Positions 16,088-22,989 of a DNA stretch of 33,057 bases are shown here, piece by piece. Location of the stretch: assembly GCA_003353845.1 (NCBI GenBank), contig PIVT01000045.1, positions 1-33,057 on the forward strand. Reading direction: 5' to 3'. Under the pieces are notes generated by a model that saw nothing but the letters and a program-made list of their open reading frames with translations, was not told the origin of the DNA and did no database searches. Made by a program: the position numbers and the translations under genes. Numbering within the stretch: position 1 is the first letter of the stretch; the number at the start of each line of letters is the position of its first letter. The stretch is from Pseudomonadota bacterium. GTDB taxonomy: Bacteria; Myxococcota_A; UBA9160; JADFDR01.

Positions 16088-16734
16088 GATCGTGTTGCCT
16101 TTCCCGAAAACAGGTCGGGGCGTTGTTCCCTGGCCATCGCTTCCACTACATCCAGGTCTTCCAATAGCTCCATTTCTTCAATGGTTTCAAAATCGACGGA
16201 GAATAGAAGTTCTTCTTCCTCCAACCCCTCAACCAAGACAATGGGTTCGCGCTCGTCCCCAGCGTTCTCGATCACGGCTTGGGACGAGTCCTGATTCGCC
16301 ACTGACCCGGAGACGGGATCTTCGTTGAAACGCACCACGGCAAGCAATACCAGCACCGCGGCCGCAGCGAGCAAGGGGGCGGACCAAGTCCAACTCGCGT
16401 TGTTCGCCGGAGAGCTAGCGTGGATCGCAGGTGGCACCGATTCAGAGTCGAGGCCGCGATTCTCCTCCAGCCGAATTCGATCTTTGATGCTCGTCAGCAA
16501 TAGGCCAGGCACATCGGGTGCCTGCAATCCAAGTAGGAGATTGTCCACTGAATTCAGATTCGCCAAGAACGCAGAGCATGCAGGGCAACTGGACAAGTGT
16601 TGCCCCACGATCGCCTCGCGCTCTACCGACAACTCTCCATCGATATAGGCCGAGAACTCTTCCCGCAAGGAACGGCACTCTTGATCCACCTGATCCAACT
16701 GATCCAACTCAAGATCTCGCTCATCGTTACTCAT
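16084..16734 (-). CDS. Membrane anti-sigma factor with zinc-binding ZAS domain
   Basis: 216 residues. The N-terminal domain contains a Cys near residue 20 (QECRSLREEFSAYIDGELS) and the H-x3-C-x2-C motif in GQHLSSCPACSAFL, the ZAS/zf-HC2 fold that holds ECF sigma factors inactive. One membrane helix (SAPLLAAAAVLVLLAVV) follows, with an acidic periplasmic tail rich in Glu, including a run EGLEEEELLFSVDFETIEEM. It sits 33 bp after the sigma gene and overlaps the DUF3106 gene, the classical regulator-sensor order. The start region carries a tandem 9-bp DNA repeat that encodes repeated LDQ/VDQ. Confidence 0.9.
   Translation of the reverse strand: MSNDERDLELDQLDQVDQECRSLREEFSAYIDGELSVEREAIVGQHLSSCPACSAFLANLNSVDNLLLGLQAPDVPGLLLTSIKDRIRLEENRGLDSESVPPAIHASSPANNASWTWSAPLLAAAAVLVLLAVVRFNEDPVSGSVANQDSSQAVIENAGDEREPIVLVEGLEEEELLFSVDFETIEEMELLEDLDVVEAMAREQRPDLFSGKATRS
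16681..16707. repeat. In-frame 9-bp tandem repeat at the start of the anti-sigma gene
   Basis: Three 9-mers, ttgatccac, ctgatccaa, ctgatccaa, lie in tandem within the first codons of the anti-sigma gene, encoding LDQ-LDQ-VDQ on the minus strand. The nine-base period keeps the frame, so copy-number change would add or remove three residues. Confidence 0.7.
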
Positions 16735-16767
16735 GATCTCACCTTTCTATTTTTGCTCATCCGTTTC

Positions 16768-17400
16768 TTACTCATTGAGGCTCACTAGTTGCGCCAAGGT
16801 TTGTCGCCCGCGATGCACCAGGGACTTCACTGATTTTTCCGTGGTATCCAATACCTGAGCCACTTCTCCATAGGACAAACCATCGACACTGGACAACCAA
16901 AGGGCTGCGCGTTGGCGCTCCGGCAATTTTGCCAAGGCCGTCTCAACCCGCTCCATCTTTCGGTCTGTATCCACTCGTTCATCACTGGGAAGCTCTTTCG
17001 ATTCCAAATTCCTCACCACTCCAAAACGGCTAGCACTCCCTTGATCGCTCATGCCATCACCGTCCTGTTCCCCATATCCCTCTTCAATGCGCCAATGCGG
17101 TTGTTTGCGGACAGCTCGGCGCAATTCATTCAGGGCGAGATTCGTGCCAATTCGATACAACCAGGTCGAAAATCGAGCCTCCGCTTTGTAGCGATCACGC
17201 GCCCGATACACTCGCAGGAAAGCCTCCTGAACAACCTCTTCAGCTAGCGCCGGCTCCCCCAATATCCGCTGCACGTAATGCAATAAGGGCTGCGACCAGC
17301 GCGCAAACAGAGCGTCGAAAGCCGTGTCGTCACCTTCGCAAAAGCTGAGCATCCATTGTGCACTGTCGTCGATGTCGACCACTCTTCTTTTTCCTGCCAT
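16768..17400 (-). CDS. ECF-type RNA polymerase sigma factor (sigma-70 family)
   Basis: 210 residues with region 2 (FDALFARWSQPLLHYVQRIL...EEVVQEAFLRVYRARDRY, then FSTWLYRIGTNLALNELRR, the promoter-melting segment) and region 4 (LPERQRAALWLSSVDGLSYGEVAQVLDTTEKSVKSLVHRGRQTLAQL, helix-turn-helix for the -35 element). There is no region 1 or 3, so this is an RpoE/ECF-group sigma. It heads an operon with its membrane anti-sigma factor and a DUF3106 periplasmic protein, implying control by an envelope signal. A candidate own promoter lies 7-35 bases upstream. Confidence 0.95.
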   Translation of the reverse strand: MAGKRRVVDIDDSAQWMLSFCEGDDTAFDALFARWSQPLLHYVQRILGEPALAEEVVQEAFLRVYRARDRYKAEARFSTWLYRIGTNLALNELRRAVRKQPHWRIEEGYGEQDGDGMSDQGSASRFGVVRNLESKELPSDERVDTDRKMERVETALAKLPERQRAALWLSSVDGLSYGEVAQVLDTTEKSVKSLVHRGRQTLAQLVSLNE

Positions 17401-17406
17401 CCCTTC

Positions 17407-17435
17407 TATAAACCCACAGCTGCCCTAAAGGTTGC
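17407..17435 (-). promoter_or_regulatory. Candidate autoregulatory ECF promoter
   Basis: Reading toward the sigma gene, GCAACCTTT (17427-17435) contains the AAC core of ECF -35 elements and TTTATA (17407-17412) lies about 16 bases further on. If used, transcription would begin at or near the ATG, so the mRNA would have almost no leader. The call rests only on motif resemblance and placement. Confidence 0.3.
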
Positions 17436-17449
17436 GACTTTTTTAGCTT

Positions 17450-18238
17450 TCATGCCGGTTCATTGGTCCCCGCTGCAGATTCGGACAAACGCGCCCACAA
17501 GGCGGGCAGTACTTCAGCCAAGGGATCTTGGAGCTTCCAGTCGGCCAGGGCATCAAAATCCGTCGCCGAGCGAGTGAGGATGGCCGTTTGGGCGCCAGCC
17601 TGTTTTGCCTGGGAAAACATCTGGTTGATGGGGCCTACGACCAATGAGCTGCCGATGGCCACAAAAAGATCACAGCTCCTGGCCGCTGCGAAAGCACGCT
17701 CCAAATCGGCGGCTACCAAGCTCTGGCCAAAGGAAATGACCGCGGGTTTCCAGGGGCCTCCACAGGGGCAGCAGGGAACGGCGCAGCCTTCTTCCCACTG
17801 CCGCTGTCCGACTTCACGAGGGGCTCGATCTCGGCAATCCATGCACTCCACCAGGCTATCAGTGCCGTGAATGTTAATGAGGCGCTGGGGAGGGAAGCCG
17901 CTGCGCTCATGCAAGCCATCCACGTTTTGCGTCACCAGCAATTGGACTCGATTCGCCCGGGCCAGGGACGTCAATGCGTCATGCGCAGGATTGGGCGAGG
18001 CGGCGCTGATCAGCTCCCAGGTCTCACCCTTGTAGCGCCAGTATTCCTCGCGCGCAGACTCCCTGGCTAAAAACGCCTGCAAGGTAACGGGCTGGTAATT
18101 CTCCCATCGACCACCGGGCGAACGAAAATCGGGGATGCCGGAGGCGGTGGAAAGACCGGCACCCGTAAGAACAACGACCTGTTCGGCTTGCCGCCAGGCC
18201 TCACTCAAAGCGCGTACAGCGTGTTCCTTTTCACTCAT
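17450..18238 (-). CDS. Sir2-family NAD-dependent protein deacylase (sirtuin)
   Basis: About 262 residues. Sirtuin motifs are all visible: GAGLSTASGIPDFRSPGG (NAD loop), TQNVDGLH with a catalytic His in the nearby NIHG, and two Cys pairs (ECMDC and CCPCGG) for structural zinc. GSSLVVGP and a C-terminal NAD-binding region complete the Rossmann fold. It removes acyl groups from lysines while consuming NAD. A Tyr and Arg pair typical of desuccinylases (YxxR) is not evident near YWRYKGETW, and acyl preference is uncertain. The ATG at 18238 is the conservative start; GTG at 18289 or TTG at 18292 would add about 17 residues. It lies upstream of the sigma gene on the same strand and is divergent from the fructosamine-kinase-like gene. 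Confidence 0.94.
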   Translation of the reverse strand: MSEKEHAVRALSEAWRQAEQVVVLTGAGLSTASGIPDFRSPGGRWENYQPVTLQAFLARESAREEYWRYKGETWELISAASPNPAHDALTSLARANRVQLLVTQNVDGLHERSGFPPQRLINIHGTDSLVECMDCRDRAPREVGQRQWEEGCAVPCCPCGGPWKPAVISFGQSLVAADLERAFAAARSCDLFVAIGSSLVVGPINQMFSQAKQAGAQTAILTRSATDFDALADWKLQDPLAEVLPALWARLSESAAGTNEPA

Positions 18239-18346
18239 ATTCGACGAAACAATCCCTTCGCGTGCGGGCAACCTGTCTTCTATGCTCACCAACTATTGCA
18301 CGAGAGTCCATGCATTGTCCGAAGAAGCTGGCCGAGGGAGCGAGCA

Positions 18347-19246
18347 ATGCCATTCAAAGCGGATGTGAGCCAGTGGATTGCCGAACGCGGTGAGGGCGAG
18401 ATCAGTCACTGCGAACCCCTGGCTGGAGGCGACATCAACGAGGCGCTTCGACTCACCACGAGCAAGGGCACGAGTTATTTTCTTAAAACCCACACCAACC
18501 CTCCCCGCCAGATGTTTGAGGTGGAAGCCTTGGGATTGGAGGCGCTGCGAGAGGCCTTGGCGCGCTGCCACTCGACGGCGTTACGAGTTCCTCAGGTTTT
18601 TCTCTCGGGAAAGTCGTTTCTTCTGTTGGAAGACCTGCGTCCCTCCACCAAGTGCCGCGATTACTGGGAACTCTTGGGCCGCGGGCTCGCGTATCTTCAC
18701 AAGGACACCCGCCCGTGTTTTGGATTCACGCGAGAACGCGAGGGCAAAACCAGCCAGGTCGATAATTACTGCGGTCTCACCCCCCAACCCAACCCCCCCA
18801 CCCCGGACGGATACAGTTTCTTCGCCGAAGCACGACTGCTCCACCAAACCGAACTGGCCATGGCCAAAGGCTTGCTCAACCGGGCAGATCTGCGAGACAT
18901 GGAAAGTCTTTGCCAACGACTTCCCCAACTCATCCCCGAACAACCGGCCTCACTCATCCATGGAGACCTTTGGTCGGGCAATGCCCATACCGGACCCGCC
19001 GGTGAACCGGTACTCATCGACCCCGCGGCTCACTGGGGCTGGGCCGAAGCAGAGATCGCCATGACGCGACTTTTCGGGGGCTTTGCCCCGGCCTTCTATC
19101 AAGCCTATTTGGAAACAAGACCTCTCGATGCCGGATGGGAAGACCGGTTGGATCTCTACAATCTCTACCATGTGCTCAACCACGCCAATTTATTTGGTCA
19201 AGGATATGTAGGCCAAGCGAGAACGATTTTGCGAAAGTACCTGTAA
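18347..19246 (+). CDS. Fructosamine/ketosamine-3-kinase family protein
   Basis: 299 residues with an aminoglycoside-phosphotransferase-like kinase fold. The N lobe contains FLKTH (ATP-contacting Lys) and the hinge LLLEDL. The catalytic loop is HGDLWSGN and the metal motif is LIDPAAHWGWAEAEIAM, which replaces DFG. This pattern is that of FN3K-related proteins, which phosphorylate ketosamines on glycated proteins or amines and so start their removal. The start at 18347 follows GAGGGAG; upstream frame extension overlaps the divergent sirtuin gene. Length is typical. It is followed 56 bp later by the glycosyltransferase-like gene. Bacterial members act mainly on ribulosamines and erythrulosamines. 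Confidence 0.92.
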   Translation: MPFKADVSQWIAERGEGEISHCEPLAGGDINEALRLTTSKGTSYFLKTHTNPPRQMFEVEALGLEALREALARCHSTALRVPQVFLSGKSFLLLEDLRPSTKCRDYWELLGRGLAYLHKDTRPCFGFTREREGKTSQVDNYCGLTPQPNPPTPDGYSFFAEARLLHQTELAMAKGLLNRADLRDMESLCQRLPQLIPEQPASLIHGDLWSGNAHTGPAGEPVLIDPAAHWGWAEAEIAMTRLFGGFAPAFYQAYLETRPLDAGWEDRLDLYNLYHVLNHANLFGQGYVGQARTILRKYL

Positions 19247-19302
19247 CTTGGATCGAAGTGAGAAGTCAGCCCCGGGCAGCGGATGGTGAGAGAGGAGTAA
19301 GC

Positions 19303-21105
19303 ATGGGACGAAAATCAAAGGGCAAGCGAGAAAAGCGCCCGAAGAATCGTTCTCAAGCCGTTGAAAGCCCTCAAGGCAGCGAAAAAAAAGAAGCGCCGAA
19401 ACCGCATCCCAAATCCAAGGAAGCGGCGGCAGCGGCCGGGCCCGATCCGGCCGAAGAGGCAAAGCTCTTTTGGACCGGGATGGCCCTCACCTTGCTGGGT
19501 GCCGCAATTCTTCGCACGATCTATCTCCTTCAGACATTATCCATCCCTCTCTACAAAGATTTCCTCTTACTCGACTCCTCACAATTCAAAGCCATGGCAG
19601 AAAAAATTGCCGGAGGCGACTGGGTCGCGGGCACGGAGGCTTACTCCCTCGCTCCTCTGTATTCCTATTTTCTCGGCGCCTTGCAATGGCTTACCGGCCC
19701 CGACAATCTCAACGTCTTCATTGCGCAACAAGGCCTTGGCCTGGTCAGCATTTTACTAACGGGTCTCATCGGGCGCGCTTGCTTTAATGCACGGGCAGGA
19801 GTCGCCGCCGCGGCCTTGCTGGCCCTCTATGGCCCCATGGCGCTCTTGGAACTGAAGCTCATGGCCTCCAGTCTGGCCCTCTTCCTCAGCCTGGGTTCCA
19901 TCGCTCTCTTGCTACTGGCCCGCGCAAAGCACTCCTTGCTCATCAGCCTGATCGCAGGCCTCGTCATTGGACTTACCTGCTTAGCGCGTCCCAACACCCT
20001 ACTGCTTTGCCCTTTTGCAGCCTTTTGGTTGATGTGGGATGGCAAGGCCTGGAGCGACGCCGGGCGCCGCCTGGAGTTCGCTCGCGTTCCCGCGGTCGTC
20101 CTGCTCACACTCGGCGTGCTACTGACCATTTCCCCCGTCACCCTACGAAACTACAACTTGGAGAAAGAGGTCATCCTGATTTCTTCTCAGGGTGGGATCG
20201 CTTTCTATCAAGCCAATAACAGACTTTCCAAGGGGACCTACGCCAAACCACCCGGCTTTACGGGCAATGCGGCGTCGCAAAGCAGCGAAGAAAAAACCCT
20301 GGCCGAAAAAGAAGTCGGGCATGAGCTCACGCGCAAAGAAGTCAGCCGGTTCTGGTTTCGCAAGGGACTCGCCTTCCTCACTCAGAATCCTGGCAAAGCC
20401 ACAAATCTCATGGGCATGAAGTTTATTCGCTGGATCGGCAGCCAAGAACTTTCCACCGAATACGTCCTTCCCACTGAGCGCCGCATGACCTGGACCTTAT
20501 GGCTGATGCCGATTCCCTTTGGCCTGCTGCTCGCCCTGGCCCTGGCGGGGTTGCGCGCTCCGGGGAAACGCGATGACCGGCACGCGCTGCTCGGTCTCTT
20601 CATTTTCGCCAACCTCTTCTCCATCATGATTTTCTACGTCTCCTCACGCTACCGACTCTCCGCCGTGCCCATCCTCTCCGTCTTTGCCGGCGCCGGGCTC
20701 ACTGAGATCCTTGCGCGCTACCAAAATCCACGCACAAGGGAGAAGCTTTTATCATGGGCCATCCCTTGCCTGGTGGTGCTTGCCATCTCCCTCATCCCCT
20801 GGCACAAGGGCTACCAGGTCCAAGCCTATAATCAGTATTATAATTTGGGGAATAGCTACTACGATCGCGAACGCTACGGGCAAGCCGAGGAGTATTATCT
20901 AATCGCGTTAGAGAAACTCGATTGGAAATGGCAACTCCACTACAACCTTGGCAACACCTATCGACGCCTCGAAGAGTGGGACAAGGCCGCCGCGCAGTAC
21001 GGGCGAGTCGTCGAGATCAACCCGAAGTTTTCCCGAGCCAGAAAGCGCTTGGAGAATGCAAAAATAGAAGCAAAGAAAAAGGCGGCCACGCAGGCCGCCC
21101 CTTAA
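19303..21105 (+). CDS. Multi-pass GT-C type glycosyltransferase-like protein with C-terminal TPRs
   Basis: 600 residues. A highly charged Lys/Arg/Pro-rich cytoplasmic N-terminus (about 60 residues) is followed by about ten hydrophobic segments, and a soluble C-terminus from about residue 505 contains two tetratricopeptide repeats (QYYNLGNSYYDRERYGQAEEYYLIALEK and HYNLGNTYRRLEEWDKAAAQYGRVVEINP). The first periplasmic loop holds LLLDSSQFKAMAEKIAGGDWV, matching the acidic GT-C catalytic loop of PMT/ArnT-type transferases, and LYGPMALLELKLMASSL resembles GT39 proteins. It probably transfers a sugar from a polyprenyl phosphate donor, with the acceptor unknown. The start at 19303 has AGAGGAG upstream. 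Its last codons contain a hairpin that can terminate the convergent LLM gene. Confidence 0.82.
   Translation: MGRKSKGKREKRPKNRSQAVESPQGSEKKEAPKPHPKSKEAAAAAGPDPAEEAKLFWTGMALTLLGAAILRTIYLLQTLSIPLYKDFLLLDSSQFKAMAEKIAGGDWVAGTEAYSLAPLYSYFLGALQWLTGPDNLNVFIAQQGLGLVSILLTGLIGRACFNARAGVAAAALLALYGPMALLELKLMASSLALFLSLGSIALLLLARAKHSLLISLIAGLVIGLTCLARPNTLLLCPFAAFWLMWDGKAWSDAGRRLEFARVPAVVLLTLGVLLTISPVTLRNYNLEKEVILISSQGGIAFYQANNRLSKGTYAKPPGFTGNAASQSSEEKTLAEKEVGHELTRKEVSRFWFRKGLAFLTQNPGKATNLMGMKFIRWIGSQELSTEYVLPTERRMTWTLWLMPIPFGLLLALALAGLRAPGKRDDRHALLGLFIFANLFSIMIFYVSSRYRLSAVPILSVFAGAGLTEILARYQNPRTREKLLSWAIPCLVVLAISLIPWHKGYQVQAYNQYYNLGNSYYDRERYGQAEEYYLIALEKLDWKWQLHYNLGNTYRRLEEWDKAAAQYGRVVEINPKFSRARKRLENAKIEAKKKAATQAAP
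21072..21099 (-). terminator. Terminator for the LLM gene lying inside the convergent coding region
   Basis: Perfect 7-bp inverted repeat ggcggcc/ggccgcc (21081-21087 and 21093-21099) with loop acgca. In the minus direction it is followed by T-rich sequence (complement of 21072-21080). It lies 30 bases after the stop of the minus-strand LLM gene and encodes the last Ala-rich codons of the plus-strand gene. The hairpin could also help stop the plus transcript. Confidence 0.7.
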
Positions 21106-21129
21106 ACTCAATACCTGACTAGAATCCGA

Positions 21130-22149
21130 CTAGAGAACGTTCTCCGCCAGGAAGCGAAGCACCTCGGGATCGCGGACCATCACACTCATGCTCGTAATGG
21201 GGCTCTTCTTCCAATCCTGAAGCCGCTCTTTGATGCGATCCAGAGGACCCGACAGGGAGATCTCGTCGGCCAGCGCATCGGGCACCGCTTCGCGGGCCTC
21301 GGCGCGCTTTCCCTCGTAGTACAGGTCCTGAACCTTCTGTGCTTCGTCCCCAAAGCCCATGCGCTCCATGAGTCTCTTGTGAAAATTTTCTTTGCGCGAT
21401 CCCATGCCTCCCAGGTAGTGCGCCATGATGAATTTCATGGGCAGCAGCGCCTCTTCCAAGGTATCCGCCACATTCACAGGAACTTGGGCTGCGATTTCCC
21501 AACCCTCGGGCCGGTCTTTGATGGACTCCTCAAAGACATTCACACGATAAGGGGAGATAAAAATCGGCAGCCAGCCATCAGCGATTTCTGTCGCCAGTTT
21601 TATATTCTTGGGACCTTCGGCACCCATATACACAGGGATGTGTTTGCGGAAGGGGTGCGTAATGGACTTCAGCGGTTTGCCCTGCTGGGTGCTACCGGGG
21701 CCGGTATAGGGTAGTTGGTATTGATTCCCGGCAAATTCCACCGGCGCCTCGCGCGCAATCACCTGACGGAAAATCTGCATCCATTCTCGCGTGCGCTCCA
21801 GCGGTCGCTTGAAGGGTTCACCATACCAGCCCTCCACCACTTGCGGGCCAGAGACGCCCACACCCAGGAGGAGTCGTCCCTTGGAGAGATGATCGATGGT
21901 GAGTGCCGTCATGGCCGCCGCCGTGGGCGTGCGCGCCGACAACTGCATCACGGCAGTACCCAACTTGATCTTCTCGGTATTGGCACCAATCCAACAAAGA
22001 GGCGAAAAACAATCGGACCCATAAGCTTCTGCCGTCCAAACAGAGTCGTAGCCCAAACTCTCCGCTTCCTTGACCAGGTCAAGGGGGAGATAGGGGTCCT
22101 TCATCCAATATCCGAGAGTGAGTCCGAGCTTTAGTGTTCTATTTTCCAT
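21130..22149 (-). CDS. Luciferase-like (LLM) F420-dependent oxidoreductase
   Basis: 339-residue TIM-barrel protein of the luciferase superfamily, close to the TIGR03559-type F420-dependent group. The N-terminus reads LGLTLGYWMKDPYLPLDLVKEAESLGYDSVWTAEAYGSD, followed by KLGTAVMQLSARTPTAAAMTA, LLLGVGVSGPQVVEGWYG and PVYMGAEGPKNIKLATEIADGW. It is only distantly similar to the copy at 1740, so the two are not recent duplicates. Such proteins often act in the oxidation of lipids, alcohols or xenobiotics; the substrate here is unknown. The start is ATG with the ttcA gene close upstream on the same strand (25 bp), so the two may be co-transcribed. It ends in the terminator described above. Confidence 0.9.
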   Translation of the reverse strand: MENRTLKLGLTLGYWMKDPYLPLDLVKEAESLGYDSVWTAEAYGSDCFSPLCWIGANTEKIKLGTAVMQLSARTPTAAAMTALTIDHLSKGRLLLGVGVSGPQVVEGWYGEPFKRPLERTREWMQIFRQVIAREAPVEFAGNQYQLPYTGPGSTQQGKPLKSITHPFRKHIPVYMGAEGPKNIKLATEIADGWLPIFISPYRVNVFEESIKDRPEGWEIAAQVPVNVADTLEEALLPMKFIMAHYLGGMGSRKENFHKRLMERMGFGDEAQKVQDLYYEGKRAEAREAVPDALADEISLSGPLDRIKERLQDWKKSPITSMSVMVRDPEVLRFLAENVL

Positions 22150-22174
22150 AGCGGAGAAATCTAGCTTGGATCAC

Positions 22175-22954
22175 TTAGATTTGCCGCTTGGCCCGGGCCA
22201 AGTCCCCAAAATTCCAATATTTCTGCGACATGAGTTGGGAGGGGCACAGATTGCGCTGAGCGGTCAACAGGCTCGCGCCCAGGCCCGGATAGCGTTCATC
22301 CAACTCCGAAAGCAAGGCTTTCATTTCGCCTCGGCGCTGCTCGGGCTGCGACCCACATAAGTTGCAAGGGATGACAGGGACTTCCAATTCCTCGGCATAA
22401 CGGATCAAACTCTGCTCGGGAATGGTGCACATGGGTCGAATCACGGTGTTCCTACCGTCATCACTCAAAAGCTTGGGCGGCATTGAAGACAATTGTCCTA
22501 CGAAGAACATATTGAGCAGCAGGGTCTCGTTTAAATCATCTCGATGATGACCCAAGGCAATCTTTGTATACCCCTGCTTATGGGCATGACTATAGAGCGC
22601 ACCCCGACGCAGGCGCGAACAGAGTCCACAATAGTTTTTACCGGGTGGCGTTTTATCGGTGACGATGGAATACGTGTCTTGCGAAATGATGCTGAGATGC
22701 AGTCCCCGCTGCGCCAACCACGCACGATAAGCTTCGGGCTCAAACCCCGGCTGGGCTTGATCGAGCAAAACGGGATGAAGGCTAAACGAAAAGGGTGCGC
22801 GCTTGCGAATCTCTTCGAGTTGCAACAACAAGATGGTGGAATCCTTTCCACCTGAGACCGCGACAAGTACACGGTCCCCTTCTTCCAACATCTGGAATTC
22901 AGCTATGGCCGATACCATGTTTTTTCGAATTGTGTCAGCGAGATTCTGTGCCAA
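22175..22954 (-). CDS. ttcA: tRNA 2-thiocytidine(32) synthetase TtcA
   Basis: 259-residue Fe-S dependent thiolase acting on cytidine 32 of some tRNAs. The PP-loop ATPase motif SGGKDS lies near residue 34. The cluster cysteines are visible in NYCGLCSRLRRGALY (C-x2-C) and CNLCGSQP (second pair). HHRDDLNETLLLNMFFVGQ and MPPKLLSDDGRNTVIRPM are characteristic of TtcA. E. coli TtcA is about 310 residues, so this is a compact version with a short C-terminus. The best start is TTG at 22954 with AAGGA seven bases upstream; Met13 is the next candidate. It lies between the ankyrin gene (upstream, 35 bp) and the LLM gene. Confidence 0.95.
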   Translation of the reverse strand: MAQNLADTIRKNMVSAIAEFQMLEEGDRVLVAVSGGKDSTILLLQLEEIRKRAPFSFSLHPVLLDQAQPGFEPEAYRAWLAQRGLHLSIISQDTYSIVTDKTPPGKNYCGLCSRLRRGALYSHAHKQGYTKIALGHHRDDLNETLLLNMFFVGQLSSMPPKLLSDDGRNTVIRPMCTIPEQSLIRYAEELEVPVIPCNLCGSQPEQRRGEMKALLSELDERYPGLGASLLTAQRNLCPSQLMSQKYWNFGDLARAKRQI

Positions 22955-22989
22955 AACGCGATCCTTTCTTCCCTGCAGAAGAAAGAACC

